Source: UBA3818 sp051881895 (GTDB taxonomy: Bacteria; Bacillota; Clostridia; Oscillospirales; Ruminococcaceae). Taken from it: a stretch of DNA of 7,127 bases. Below are positions 1-6,362 of this stretch, one piece after another. Location: assembly GCA_051881895.1 (NCBI GenBank), contig JBJEQT010000162.1:1-7127 (forward strand), given 5' to 3'. The first letter of the stretch is position 1. Every line of letters begins with the position of its first letter. The notes beneath the pieces are model-generated. The model did not search any database, was not told where the DNA came from, and saw only the letters and a program-made list of their open reading frames with translations. The position numbers and the translations under genes were made by a program.

Positions 1-34
1 CGGCAAATCAACCGCAAAGCCCGGTCTGCTCTTT

Positions 35-3000
35 TTATTTTACGCTGGCGCCAGGATAATAGTGTTCCAATATCTCTACATAATTGTAGCCCTGCTTCGC
101 CATTTCAACGGCTCCCCACTGGCTCATCCCAACACCGTGGCCATATCCTTTTGTCGTAAAGACAATACTGTCTCCGCTCTCTTCCCAGGTAAAGCAGGCC
201 GAACGAAGATTCAGCACATTTTCCCGCAGAATACGCCCGGTGATCGCCGCGCCGGTCCGGAAGGCGGAACTGCCGCTTTTCTGCACCGTCCCATATCCTC
301 CCACCGTCATTTTGCCGTTATATCCGCCGCTGGTATAGGATTCGACCGTGAACCAATCTTCCACCGGCACCTCGCTCAAATCAATGCCCAGATATTCCCA
401 CACCCGGTCGATCACTTTTTCCTTGCTGATGCTCACCGAGCGCTGGAACGCGCTGGAAACATTTTCGTCCCAAGAGCTGTCCACCGAGCCATAACCCGCT
501 ACCGAAGAGCCCCAAACATCCTGCGGCTCATTGGTCCGGCCGGCGGAAATAGAGAAGTAAAACACATCCATCAGCCGTCCGTTGGCGTAAAGGGCCTCGC
601 CCCATACTTCTTTCACCGCCTGCTTGACCGTGCTGGACGGCGTTCCCAGGCTCAGGCCGGTAGGATAGTTCCCGCTCTGATTGCGTTTGTAAAGCAGCGT
701 GTAGGTCGCCACAGCCTGCGCCTTGATCGACTCATAATTTCCATTTCCAAGTTCTGCCGCCACCACGCGGCACACCGCATCATATGCGTCGTAATCTTTG
801 CCGTTGACGCGGAACGTCTCCCCTGCAGACGGTGTGGAGGACCCGCTGCTTCCACTGGAACTACCAGAACTGCCAGAGCTTCCGGAACTGCTGGAACTGC
901 TGGAGCCGGAAGAACTGGAAGATCCAGAAGAACTGCTGCTCGGCGGTTTGCCCGGCGTACTCTGGCTCGCCTGTGAAGACGAAGAAGACGATTCGGACAA
1001 GGTGGATTCATCCAGCCCGACCTCCGGCGGTTCCGACTCGGAGGACGCCGCGCTGGATATCACCGGCGGCGCCGAAGAGGACGGCTGACTGCTGATCTGG
1101 CTGGAAACCGGAGGCTGGCTGCTGACAGAAGAGGAAGACGCCTCGCTTTGGCCGGAGGACGAACTTTCCTCCTGCTCAGACGAGCTCTCCTCGGAAGAAC
1201 TGGAAGCAACAGCGGCGCTTTGGGAGGAAGAGGAAAACTCCTCTTTGCTCTCCGCAACCGGCCGGTTGTCCTCTTTATCCGGCGCGGGAATGTCTCCCTC
1301 GCTCTGCTGCATCCGTTCGGGCAGCACCGGCTGTGCGTTATAGACCGCCTCGTCCGCATCCACGGTTTTCACTTCCCCGCTGCGGGTCTGGCGGGCGACG
1401 ACAACCAGACGGGCGCCGTCAAAATCTTCCGCCTCCGTGGACAGGGTCAGCAGCTTATCCCCCTCCCGGATCTCCACTGGGGTGCAAATCAGGCTGCGGG
1501 CTTCCATCTCCTCGACCATCGCTTCCCACTGCTCCGTGTCCTCTGGATTCTGGAAGGTTTCATAATCAAAGCACCCATCCTCCGCCGGGTCAGCGACAAA
1601 CACGGCGCACACCTTATAGTTTCCGGCTCCGTAAACCGTGTCAAAGGAAAGGATCGGATGCTCCCGATAGTAAGTAAGTTTGCGGTAGTTATCCAGCTGG
1701 GAGAACATCTGCCCGTCGTCCATATGATTGCCGTACAGCGTGACATTGGCGTCTTCCCGCAGGCTGGACGGCGCGTTTACAAATGCCGTTCCGTACAAGC
1801 TGGGTTCTTTTTTGAAATTGCGCAGAGAATAAAAGGTATTGTCCTTTCCCTGTACCACCGGGAAAGAGAAATCGGTGTCTGGCACACTCAGCCAGCCGAC
1901 GATATCCTCGTTTTGCTCCCATAAAAGCGTAAACTGCCGGTCATATTCCGCCGGATATCCATCCGGCACCGTATCGCCGCCGGTCTGATACAGATGCAGC
2001 ATGGCAGCGCGCAGCTGCCCGGAACGATACGCCTGCCAATAAAACGATCCCACTGCGCCGGCAATCAGCAGCACCGCCGACAAAAGCAGGGCCAATACCA
2101 CCTTTCCCGCCGCTGCCGCCGGGCGGGACTTTTTCTTTTCCCTGTGGGCTTTGCCCGTTTTTTCCTTAACCGGCGCCTCTTCGCCAGCCAAACGCCAGAC
2201 CGCCGTTCCGTCGGGGGCAAAGGTACAGGTTCGCTCCTCACTGATCTTTCCAGACAACGCGGTCAGCAATTCCTGACCGCCGGAAAGGAAAGCCCCGTCC
2301 GCCTGCGCGTACCGGCGCGCCATATCCAGAGCCGCCGTGGCCGCCAGCTCCATATCAAAATTCAACCGTTCTTCCGGCACCAGAATACGCGCCACCCACG
2401 CTTTGTCCCGGTCACACAGCGCCGCGTAAGCCACGTCGCTGTGCCGGCCGGCAGAGCGAAAGCCGGTTATGCCGATACCGATGACCGCGCCGAACCGTTC
2501 TCTGGCGCTGCGGGCCATATGTACTGCCAACAAAGGGGAAACCCCTTTGGATTTTTTTACAATCCGCCGTGGGATGCCGGTGGCCTTGGCGTTTTTGCGC
2601 CCCACCTCCATCTGTGGGATCTCCCGTCCCGTATCAGAAACCCGCTCCAGCAATCTGCGGATTTCATCACGGCCTTCCTGCTCCGCGGCAGCCGCTGTGA
2701 TTTCGGCTCCGGAGGCCGCAGCCGAAAAGGCGGACGCCACCGAAGCGCCCTGGAAGAAGCAGCCCCCCAGCGCGCTTTTCACCAGCCCCGCAGCGGTTTC
2801 GGTGTTGTTTTTCTCCCCGTCCGGCAAAATGCGGATGAAAAGGCCGATTCCTTCTTTTTTCACCACGACCTTCGCCAGTTCTCTGGCCGGGTCAAGCTTG
2901 CGGGACGCCTGCTCCAGCGAAATGCCGAACGCGCCCCCTTCCACCGGCTGGGAATGGGCAGAGTAGATTTTCTGCAGATACGGCAGCAGCTTTTCCTCGG

Positions 3001-3463
3001 CCATGGCGGCCAGTTCCGCGGCTCCGGCCGGCAGGGCGGCGATGCATTGATCCTCCGCTACCAGCGCATAGCCGGGGCAATCCCCCCAGCGGTTCAAAAA
3101 CGGATGGGCGCCCGCCGGGATCTTCACTTTCAGAAGGTCCTCTTTGGACAGGGCTTCTTCCTCTATTTTGTAGCGTTTTTTCATCTGCTCCAGCGCCGCG
3201 GGGCAGATTTCTTCCCGAAGCCCCAGCCCCTCGCACAATAAAGCAGTGGTAAAATCTGTTTTTCCGCTGCCCAGTCCGCCGACCAAAAGGACCACATCGC
3301 TGCGGCGCAGGGCCGTGACCAACGCGCTTTCCAGCGCTTTCCGCTCCGATTTTGCTTCGGTCACCGTGTGCTTGTCAATCTCCAGCGGAGCCAGCAAGTC
3401 CAGCAGCAGAGCCACCTGCTGCTCATCTTTCGCCGCGCCGGCAAAAATGATGTCCAGCTTCAT
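35..3463 (-). CDS. CinA-like / transmembrane / pseudo-sortase B / SpoIID fusion protein
   Basis: This 1142-residue protein has four recognisable parts. Residues 1-165 resemble the MoCF/CinA N-terminal domain (GGLG at 62-65, a CPGYAL segment near 129-134, LLPYL at 159-163). Residues about 185-425 resemble the CinA middle and C-terminal domains (IGIGITG at 328-334), but the nicotinamide-nucleotide deamidase motif AESCTGG is not seen. A basic stretch (438-447) precedes a single membrane helix at about 454-472, so the N-terminal part should be cytosolic and the rest outside. Residues 510-692 fit class B sortases, but the catalytic Cys position is Glu677 and the usual His position is Asn579; Arg685 is kept. 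A Ser-rich linker spans about 744-880. Residues 881-1142 are a SpoIID/LytB domain with Glu904, KAQAVA (914-919), GHGVGMSQWGA (1108-1118) and HYYPG (1134-1138). SpoIID homologues cleave peptidoglycan glycan strands. The ATG follows GAGGAG by 8 nt. It is the last gene of the operon. Domain identities are from motifs; the cellular role is unknown. Confidence 0.9.
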   Translation of the reverse strand: MKLDIIFAGAAKDEQQVALLLDLLAPLEIDKHTVTEAKSERKALESALVTALRRSDVVLLVGGLGSGKTDFTTALLCEGLGLREEICPAALEQMKKRYKIEEEALSKEDLLKVKIPAGAHPFLNRWGDCPGYALVAEDQCIAALPAGAAELAAMAEEKLLPYLQKIYSAHSQPVEGGAFGISLEQASRKLDPARELAKVVVKKEGIGLFIRILPDGEKNNTETAAGLVKSALGGCFFQGASVASAFSAAASGAEITAAAAEQEGRDEIRRLLERVSDTGREIPQMEVGRKNAKATGIPRRIVKKSKGVSPLLAVHMARSARERFGAVIGIGITGFRSAGRHSDVAYAALCDRDKAWVARILVPEERLNFDMELAATAALDMARRYAQADGAFLSGGQELLTALSGKISEERTCTFAPDGTAVWRLAGEEAPVKEKTGKAHREKKKSRPAAAAGKVVLALLLSAVLLIAGAVGSFYWQAYRSGQLRAAMLHLYQTGGDTVPDGYPAEYDRQFTLLWEQNEDIVGWLSVPDTDFSFPVVQGKDNTFYSLRNFKKEPSLYGTAFVNAPSSLREDANVTLYGNHMDDGQMFSQLDNYRKLTYYREHPILSFDTVYGAGNYKVCAVFVADPAEDGCFDYETFQNPEDTEQWEAMVEEMEARSLICTPVEIREGDKLLTLSTEAEDFDGARLVVVARQTRSGEVKTVDADEAVYNAQPVLPERMQQSEGDIPAPDKEDNRPVAESKEEFSSSSQSAAVASSSSEESSSEQEESSSSGQSEASSSSVSSQPPVSSQISSQPSSSAPPVISSAASSESEPPEVGLDESTLSESSSSSSQASQSTPGKPPSSSSSGSSSSSGSSSSSSSGSSGSSGSSSGSSGSSTPSAGETFRVNGKDYDAYDAVCRVVAAELGNGNYESIKAQAVATYTLLYKRNQSGNYPTGLSLGTPSSTVKQAVKEVWGEALYANGRLMDVFYFSISAGRTNEPQDVWGSSVAGYGSVDSSWDENVSSAFQRSVSISKEKVIDRVWEYLGIDLSEVPVEDWFTVESYTSGGYNGKMTVGGYGTVQKSGSSAFRTGAAITGRILRENVLNLRSACFTWEESGDSIVFTTKGYGHGVGMSQWGAVEMAKQGYNYVEILEHYYPGASVK
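824..1234 (-). repeat. Ser-rich low-complexity linker within the fusion protein
   Basis: Residues about 744-880 of the fusion protein are mainly Ser, with Glu, Gln, Pro and Ala in the first part. The last 36 residues or so are almost pure Ser/Gly. The Ser codons mix AGC, AGT, TCC and TCT, so this is conserved amino-acid composition rather than a recently expanded DNA microsatellite. It is probably a flexible or wall-spanning spacer that places the SpoIID domain away from the membrane and the sortase-like domain. A Ser/Gly tract of this kind could also be glycosylated; that is inference. Confidence 0.85.
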
Positions 3464-3471
3464 CCCACATT

Positions 3472-3477
3472 CTCCTC
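3472..3477 (-). promoter_or_regulatory. Ribosome binding site of the fusion gene
   Basis: GAGGAG on the minus strand lies 8 nt before the ATG at 3463-3461. It fixes the start of the fusion protein in the 35-nt gap after thiI and shows that the gene is translated from its own site. Confidence 0.8.
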
Positions 3478-3498
3478 ACTTGTTTTCAAAACCGGTCC

Positions 3499-4671
3499 TT
3501 ATCTTTTTATCTCAACCAGTTCTATCCCCGCGATCGCCTGCGCGATCAGCTTGTCCGCTTCCAGCGCCTGCTCCGCCGCCTCGACCAAATCCAGGCGGGG
3601 ACGGGTACGCGGATGCTTGGGTGTAAATACCGTACAGCAGTCCTCGTACGGCAAAATGGACGTTTCAAAGGTGTCGATCTCATTGGCGATGGCGATGATC
3701 TCCCGCTTGTCCATTCCAATGACCGGCCGGAACACCGGCAGATCGGTGACAATATCGGTACAGGCAATGGCTTTGACCGTCTGGCTGGCCACCTGCCCCA
3801 CGCTCTCGCCGGTGATCAGCGCCCCGCAGTCCTGCCTGCGGGCCACCTGGTCGGCAATGCGCATCATAAACCGCCGCATGATGATGGTAAACAACTCCTC
3901 CGGGCATTTGTCCCGGATCTGCTCCTGAATTTCAGTGAACGGAACCACAAAAAGCTTCATCCGGCCGCAGTACTCGGCCATTTTCTCCATCAGAGAGATG
4001 ACTTTCTGCTTCGCCCGCTCGCTGGTATAGGGCGGACTTGCAAAATGCACGCCGCAAAGTTCCAACCCCCGTTTGGCCATCATGTATCCGGCTACCGGGC
4101 TGTCAATGCCGCCGGAAATCAGTATCGCGGCCTTGCCGGAAGTGCCGATGGGGATCCCCCCCGCGCCCGGCAGCTGCTTGCCGTGGATGTAGGCCGCCGT
4201 CTCCCGGATCTCCACCATCACCAGCACGTCCGGATGCTCCACATCCACCTTCAAATGATGGTACCGTTCCAAAATCCGGCCGCCCAGCTCCCGGCAGATT
4301 TCCGGAGACTTCATAGGGAAGGATTTGTCCGCCCGCTTGGCCTCTACTTTAAAGGTAGCTGCGTATTCCAGCTCCTCGCCCAGAAAATCCAGCGTATTCG
4401 CACAGATATCTTCAAAATCCTTGGCGGCCACCCGCGCCCGGCTGAACGCCGCGATGCCGAACACGTGGGATACCCGCCGGCAGGCTTCGTCCAGGTCGAT
4501 ATCGTCCGACTGGGGCTCGCAGTAAATCGTGGACTGCGCCTTGCGGAACTTGAACGCTCCCAGGCTGTGCAGCCGCCACTTTGTGTTTTTCACCAGCACA
4601 TCCTCAAAAGAAGACTTATTCAGTCCCTTCAGTGCGATTTCTCCCGTTTTGATCAGTATGATTTCCTTCAT
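3499..4671 (-). CDS. thiI: tRNA 4-thiouridine synthase ThiI (short form, no rhodanese domain)
   Basis: ThiI adenylates U8 of tRNA and replaces the oxygen with sulfur to give 4-thiouridine; in many bacteria it also provides sulfur for the thiamine thiazole. The 390-residue product has an N-terminal ferredoxin-like region and THUMP domain (roughly 1-165), then a PP-loop ATP pyrophosphatase domain with SGGIDS at 186-191. The family segment GESVGQVASQT lies at 288-298, and the YEDCC segment with adjacent Cys345-Cys346 is followed by TPKHPRTRP. The first of these cysteines is near the conserved catalytic Cys of the family. The C-terminal rhodanese domain of the E. coli enzyme is absent, as in Bacillus subtilis, where a dedicated NifS-type desulfurase supplies sulfur to ThiI directly. 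The gene 48 nt upstream here encodes such a desulfurase, which fits. The ATG at 4671-4669 follows AAGGAG by 7 nt. The gene looks intact and ordinary, and no internal promoter was seen. Confidence 0.97.
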   Translation of the reverse strand: MKEIILIKTGEIALKGLNKSSFEDVLVKNTKWRLHSLGAFKFRKAQSTIYCEPQSDDIDLDEACRRVSHVFGIAAFSRARVAAKDFEDICANTLDFLGEELEYAATFKVEAKRADKSFPMKSPEICRELGGRILERYHHLKVDVEHPDVLVMVEIRETAAYIHGKQLPGAGGIPIGTSGKAAILISGGIDSPVAGYMMAKRGLELCGVHFASPPYTSERAKQKVISLMEKMAEYCGRMKLFVVPFTEIQEQIRDKCPEELFTIIMRRFMMRIADQVARRQDCGALITGESVGQVASQTVKAIACTDIVTDLPVFRPVIGMDKREIIAIANEIDTFETSILPYEDCCTVFTPKHPRTRPRLDLVEAAEQALEADKLIAQAIAGIELVEIKR

Positions 4672-4678
4672 CCTGACG

Positions 4679-4684
4679 CTCCTT
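4679..4684 (-). promoter_or_regulatory. Ribosome binding site of thiI
   Basis: AAGGAG on the minus strand is 7 nt before the thiI ATG. A second ATG just upstream of it is in another frame and lacks a site of its own, so the start at 4671 is preferred. Confidence 0.8.
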
Positions 4685-4719
4685 CATACCTTATTATATA
4701 AACGCACGCTTTGTATCCC

Positions 4720-5856
4720 TTATCGATGGGCCAGCGTACAGATCCCTTCCCGCAAAGCCAAGACGAAATCCTCCACGTCCTCTTTGGTGTTGTACCGCCC
4801 AAAGCTTATCCGCAGCGCGCTGTCGATAAGCGACTGGTCCAGCCCCATGGCGGACAGTACATGGCTTTTCGCCCCTTTGGAGCAGGCCGACCCGCTGGAC
4901 ACCGAAATGCCCCTTTCCTCCAAAAAGTGCATCATCGTCTCCGACCGGTACCCCGGCACGCTGATGTTCATCACCGCCGGCAGCGCGTCCGCCGGGGAAT
5001 TGATCACCACCTGCGGAATCGTCATCAGCCGGCAGCGCATTTCCTGATTCAAATCCGCGATCCGCCGTGCGTCCTCCTGCAGATGTTCCTGCGCCAGGTC
5101 CGCCGCCGCGCCAAATCCCACGATCAGCGCCGCCGCCTCGGTGCCCGGGCGCAGCTTCCTTTCCTGCTCGCCGCCCAGCTGCCTGGGCAGTACCCACACG
5201 CCCCGGCGCACGTACAAGGCGCCGGAGCCTTTCGGCCCATAGATTTTGTGCGCGCTCACCGTCGCCAAATCCAAATCCAGCCGCCGCATGGACAAAGGCA
5301 GCTTGCCAAGCGCCTGTACGCAGTCGCAGTGGACGAGCGTGCCGGGGTTTTTGCGCCGAACGCCTTTGACGATCTGCCCGATGGGCAGGATCGTTCCCAC
5401 CTCATTGTTGACGCACATGCAGGACACCAGCACTGTCGAGCCGTCTACCGCCGCGAGCACTTCCTGCGGGTCGATATGGCCCGCCACATCCGGCTTCACC
5501 CGGACGACCTCCCAGCCCAACTGTTCCAGCCGGTCCGCGGCCGCTTCTACCGAAGAGTGTTCAAACGCGGTGGTAACGATCCGTTTTCCTTTCCGGGCCC
5601 GGGCCTCCGCCGTACCCAGCAGCGCCAGGTTGTTGGCTTCCGTCCCGCCGGAGGTAAAGGTGATTTCCGCCGGGTCACAATCCAAAAGCCTCGCCAGCGA
5701 TTTTCTTGCCGCCGTGATCCGGTTTTCCGCTTCCAGCCCTTTGTGATGCAGCGAGGAGGGATTGCCGTAACAGGATACCAGCATTTCATAAATCGCTTTC
5801 GCCGCCGGTTCCGCCACCCGCGTGGTGGCGCTGTTATCCAGATAAATCTCTCTCAT
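4720..5856 (-). CDS. Cysteine desulfurase, NifS/IscS family (PLP enzyme)
   Basis: This 378-residue enzyme should convert L-cysteine to alanine and hold the released sulfur as a persulfide on its active-site Cys. The sequence shows the class V aminotransferase pattern: LDNSATT at 6-12, GNPSS at 31-35, GTEANN at 71-76, His100 (which usually stacks on the PLP ring), SAHK with the PLP lysine at Lys204, and the catalytic loop SSGSACSKG with Cys325. Length is normal for the family. It is the first gene of the operon and is followed by thiI, so its likely main acceptor is ThiI, as for NifZ of Bacillus subtilis; a role in Fe-S assembly cannot be excluded, although no scaffold gene is visible. The ATG at 5856-5854 follows GGAG by 8 nt. 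An in-frame TTG at 5949 would extend the protein by 31 residues, but it lies inside the -35 box of the promoter and would not be transcribed. The exact subgroup (NifS, IscS or NifZ) is not decided here. Confidence 0.97.
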   Translation of the reverse strand: MREIYLDNSATTRVAEPAAKAIYEMLVSCYGNPSSLHHKGLEAENRITAARKSLARLLDCDPAEITFTSGGTEANNLALLGTAEARARKGKRIVTTAFEHSSVEAAADRLEQLGWEVVRVKPDVAGHIDPQEVLAAVDGSTVLVSCMCVNNEVGTILPIGQIVKGVRRKNPGTLVHCDCVQALGKLPLSMRRLDLDLATVSAHKIYGPKGSGALYVRRGVWVLPRQLGGEQERKLRPGTEAAALIVGFGAAADLAQEHLQEDARRIADLNQEMRCRLMTIPQVVINSPADALPAVMNISVPGYRSETMMHFLEERGISVSSGSACSKGAKSHVLSAMGLDQSLIDSALRISFGRYNTKEDVEDFVLALREGICTLAHR

Positions 5857-5864
5857 GGTTTCAT

Positions 5865-5868
5865 CTCC
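5865..5868 (-). promoter_or_regulatory. Ribosome binding site deciding the desulfurase start
   Basis: GGAG on the minus strand is 8 nt before the ATG at 5856. Together with the promoter just upstream it supports this start, and the encoded N terminus (MREIYLDNSATT) is the usual beginning of the family. Confidence 0.75.
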
Positions 5869-5920
5869 GTTTTCAAAGGTTTGCCAAAAGCAGGAGCCGG
5901 ATTTCTCCATATTCCTTTTT

Positions 5921-5949
5921 ATTATAGTCGATCCGTACTCCTGTTTCAA
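5921..5949 (-). promoter_or_regulatory. Sigma-A promoter of the desulfurase-thiI-fusion operon
   Basis: On the minus strand, TTGAAA (5949-5944) is followed by a 17-nt spacer and a perfect TATAAT (5926-5921). Transcription should start near 5914, giving a leader of about 58 nt before the desulfurase ATG. No known riboswitch or T-box pattern was recognised in so short a leader, and no comparable promoter was found in the two gaps downstream, so all three genes are probably read from here. Confidence 0.88.
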
Positions 5950-6100
5950 GAAAGGTGTGCCGAAAAAAGGGGGATTTCCAAAGAAAAAGTCTGTTTGTGA
6001 CAGAAAAAGCGCCCAAATTCCGGCACGGCCTGTTCCATTATAAGCAGTTTCTTCCCTTTTGGTGCGTCTTTCCCGCGGCAGGCCGTTTGCCCCCGGTTTG

Positions 6101-6130
6101 TTGCATATTCCTTGCGTACCGTGCTATACT
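6101..6130 (+). promoter_or_regulatory. Upstream promoter candidate P1 with extended -10
   Basis: TTGCAT (6101-6106), an 18-nt spacer and TATACT (6125-6130) preceded by TG and one base, an extended -10. Transcription would start near 6137 and run through the second promoter into the secreted-protein gene. The match is good but the start is far (about 225 nt) from that gene. Confidence 0.55.
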
Positions 6131-6194
6131 AGGGATAGTTTTCCGGTTTCGGCTGGAAATATTGGAAAAGAGCCCCGTTTTTTCTGGGTTCTGG

Positions 6195-6264
6195 ATAAAA
6201 ATTATGAAAAAAATAAAAAAAGTTATTACAAAGTATTTACAAAATGATTCGACTGTGTTATATT
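6195..6264 (+). promoter_or_regulatory. Main promoter P2 of the secreted-protein gene with UP-like tract
   Basis: TTTACA (6236-6241), a 17-nt spacer and TATATT (6259-6264), preceded by TG and one base (extended -10). Directly upstream, 6195-6235 is very A/T-rich with phased A-runs, like an UP element that contacts the RNA polymerase alpha subunit. Transcription should start near 6271, giving a leader of about 92 nt. The combination predicts a strong promoter, which agrees with the codon choice of the gene it serves. Confidence 0.8.
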
Positions 6265-6316
6265 ATGGTTACAGATCCAAGATACCTCTGCTGTCAGGTA
6301 AGGGAGAGTTGCTTTG

Positions 6317-6337
6317 ATGGCACCGGTTGGATACTGA
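6317..6337 (+). other. Possible six-codon leader ORF (MAPVGY)
   Basis: In the leader of the secreted-protein mRNA, an ATG at 6317 opens a six-codon frame ending in TGA (6335-6337). GGGAG at 6302-6306 precedes it by 10 nt, and the AGGAGG of the main gene begins 9 nt after its stop. It could be a short translated leader, but so short a frame can arise by chance, and no regulatory codon run is seen in it. Confidence 0.25.
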
Positions 6338-6346
6338 ATATTATTT

Positions 6347-6352
6347 AGGAGG
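6347..6352 (+). promoter_or_regulatory. Strong ribosome binding site of the secreted-protein gene
   Basis: A perfect AGGAGG, with 10 nt of A/T-rich sequence before the ATG at 6363. The spacing is at the long end of normal, but no other start fits the signal peptide. Confidence 0.85.
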
Positions 6353-6362
6353 AAATTTTACC

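Noticed and set aside
1..34. Possible transcription terminator after the fusion gene
   Set aside because: Only a 4-bp stem (ACCG/CGGT) without a following T-run is visible on the minus strand, and the window ends here.
798..1088. Plus-strand frame rich in Leu-Glu-Pro repeats
   Set aside because: It is the antisense of the Ser/Gly linker codons; it has no ribosome site or promoter and its repeats follow from the opposite strand.
1994..3241. Long plus-strand frame (415 codons) opposite the fusion gene
   Set aside because: It is Arg/Gly/Pro/Gln-rich without domain motifs, as expected from antisense of GC-rich coding sequence, while the minus strand carries clear domains.
5857..5949. N-terminal extension of the desulfurase from TTG 5949
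   Set aside because: The TTG forms part of the -35 hexamer and lies upstream of the predicted transcript start; the family N terminus begins at the ATG at 5856.
4711..6000. Long plus-strand frame (429 codons) opposite the desulfurase
   Set aside because: The minus strand encodes a complete desulfurase with all catalytic motifs; this frame is His/Arg/Gln-rich and crosses the operon promoter.
6037..6042. Second minus-strand TATAAT upstream of the operon
   Set aside because: No acceptable -35 hexamer at 16-18 nt and no extended -10; the downstream promoter at 5921-5949 is far better.
6283..6300. Small hairpin TACCT/AGGTA near the 5' end of the secreted-protein leader
   Set aside because: Five base pairs with an 8-nt loop is weak and not extendable; not enough to call a riboswitch or stabilising element.
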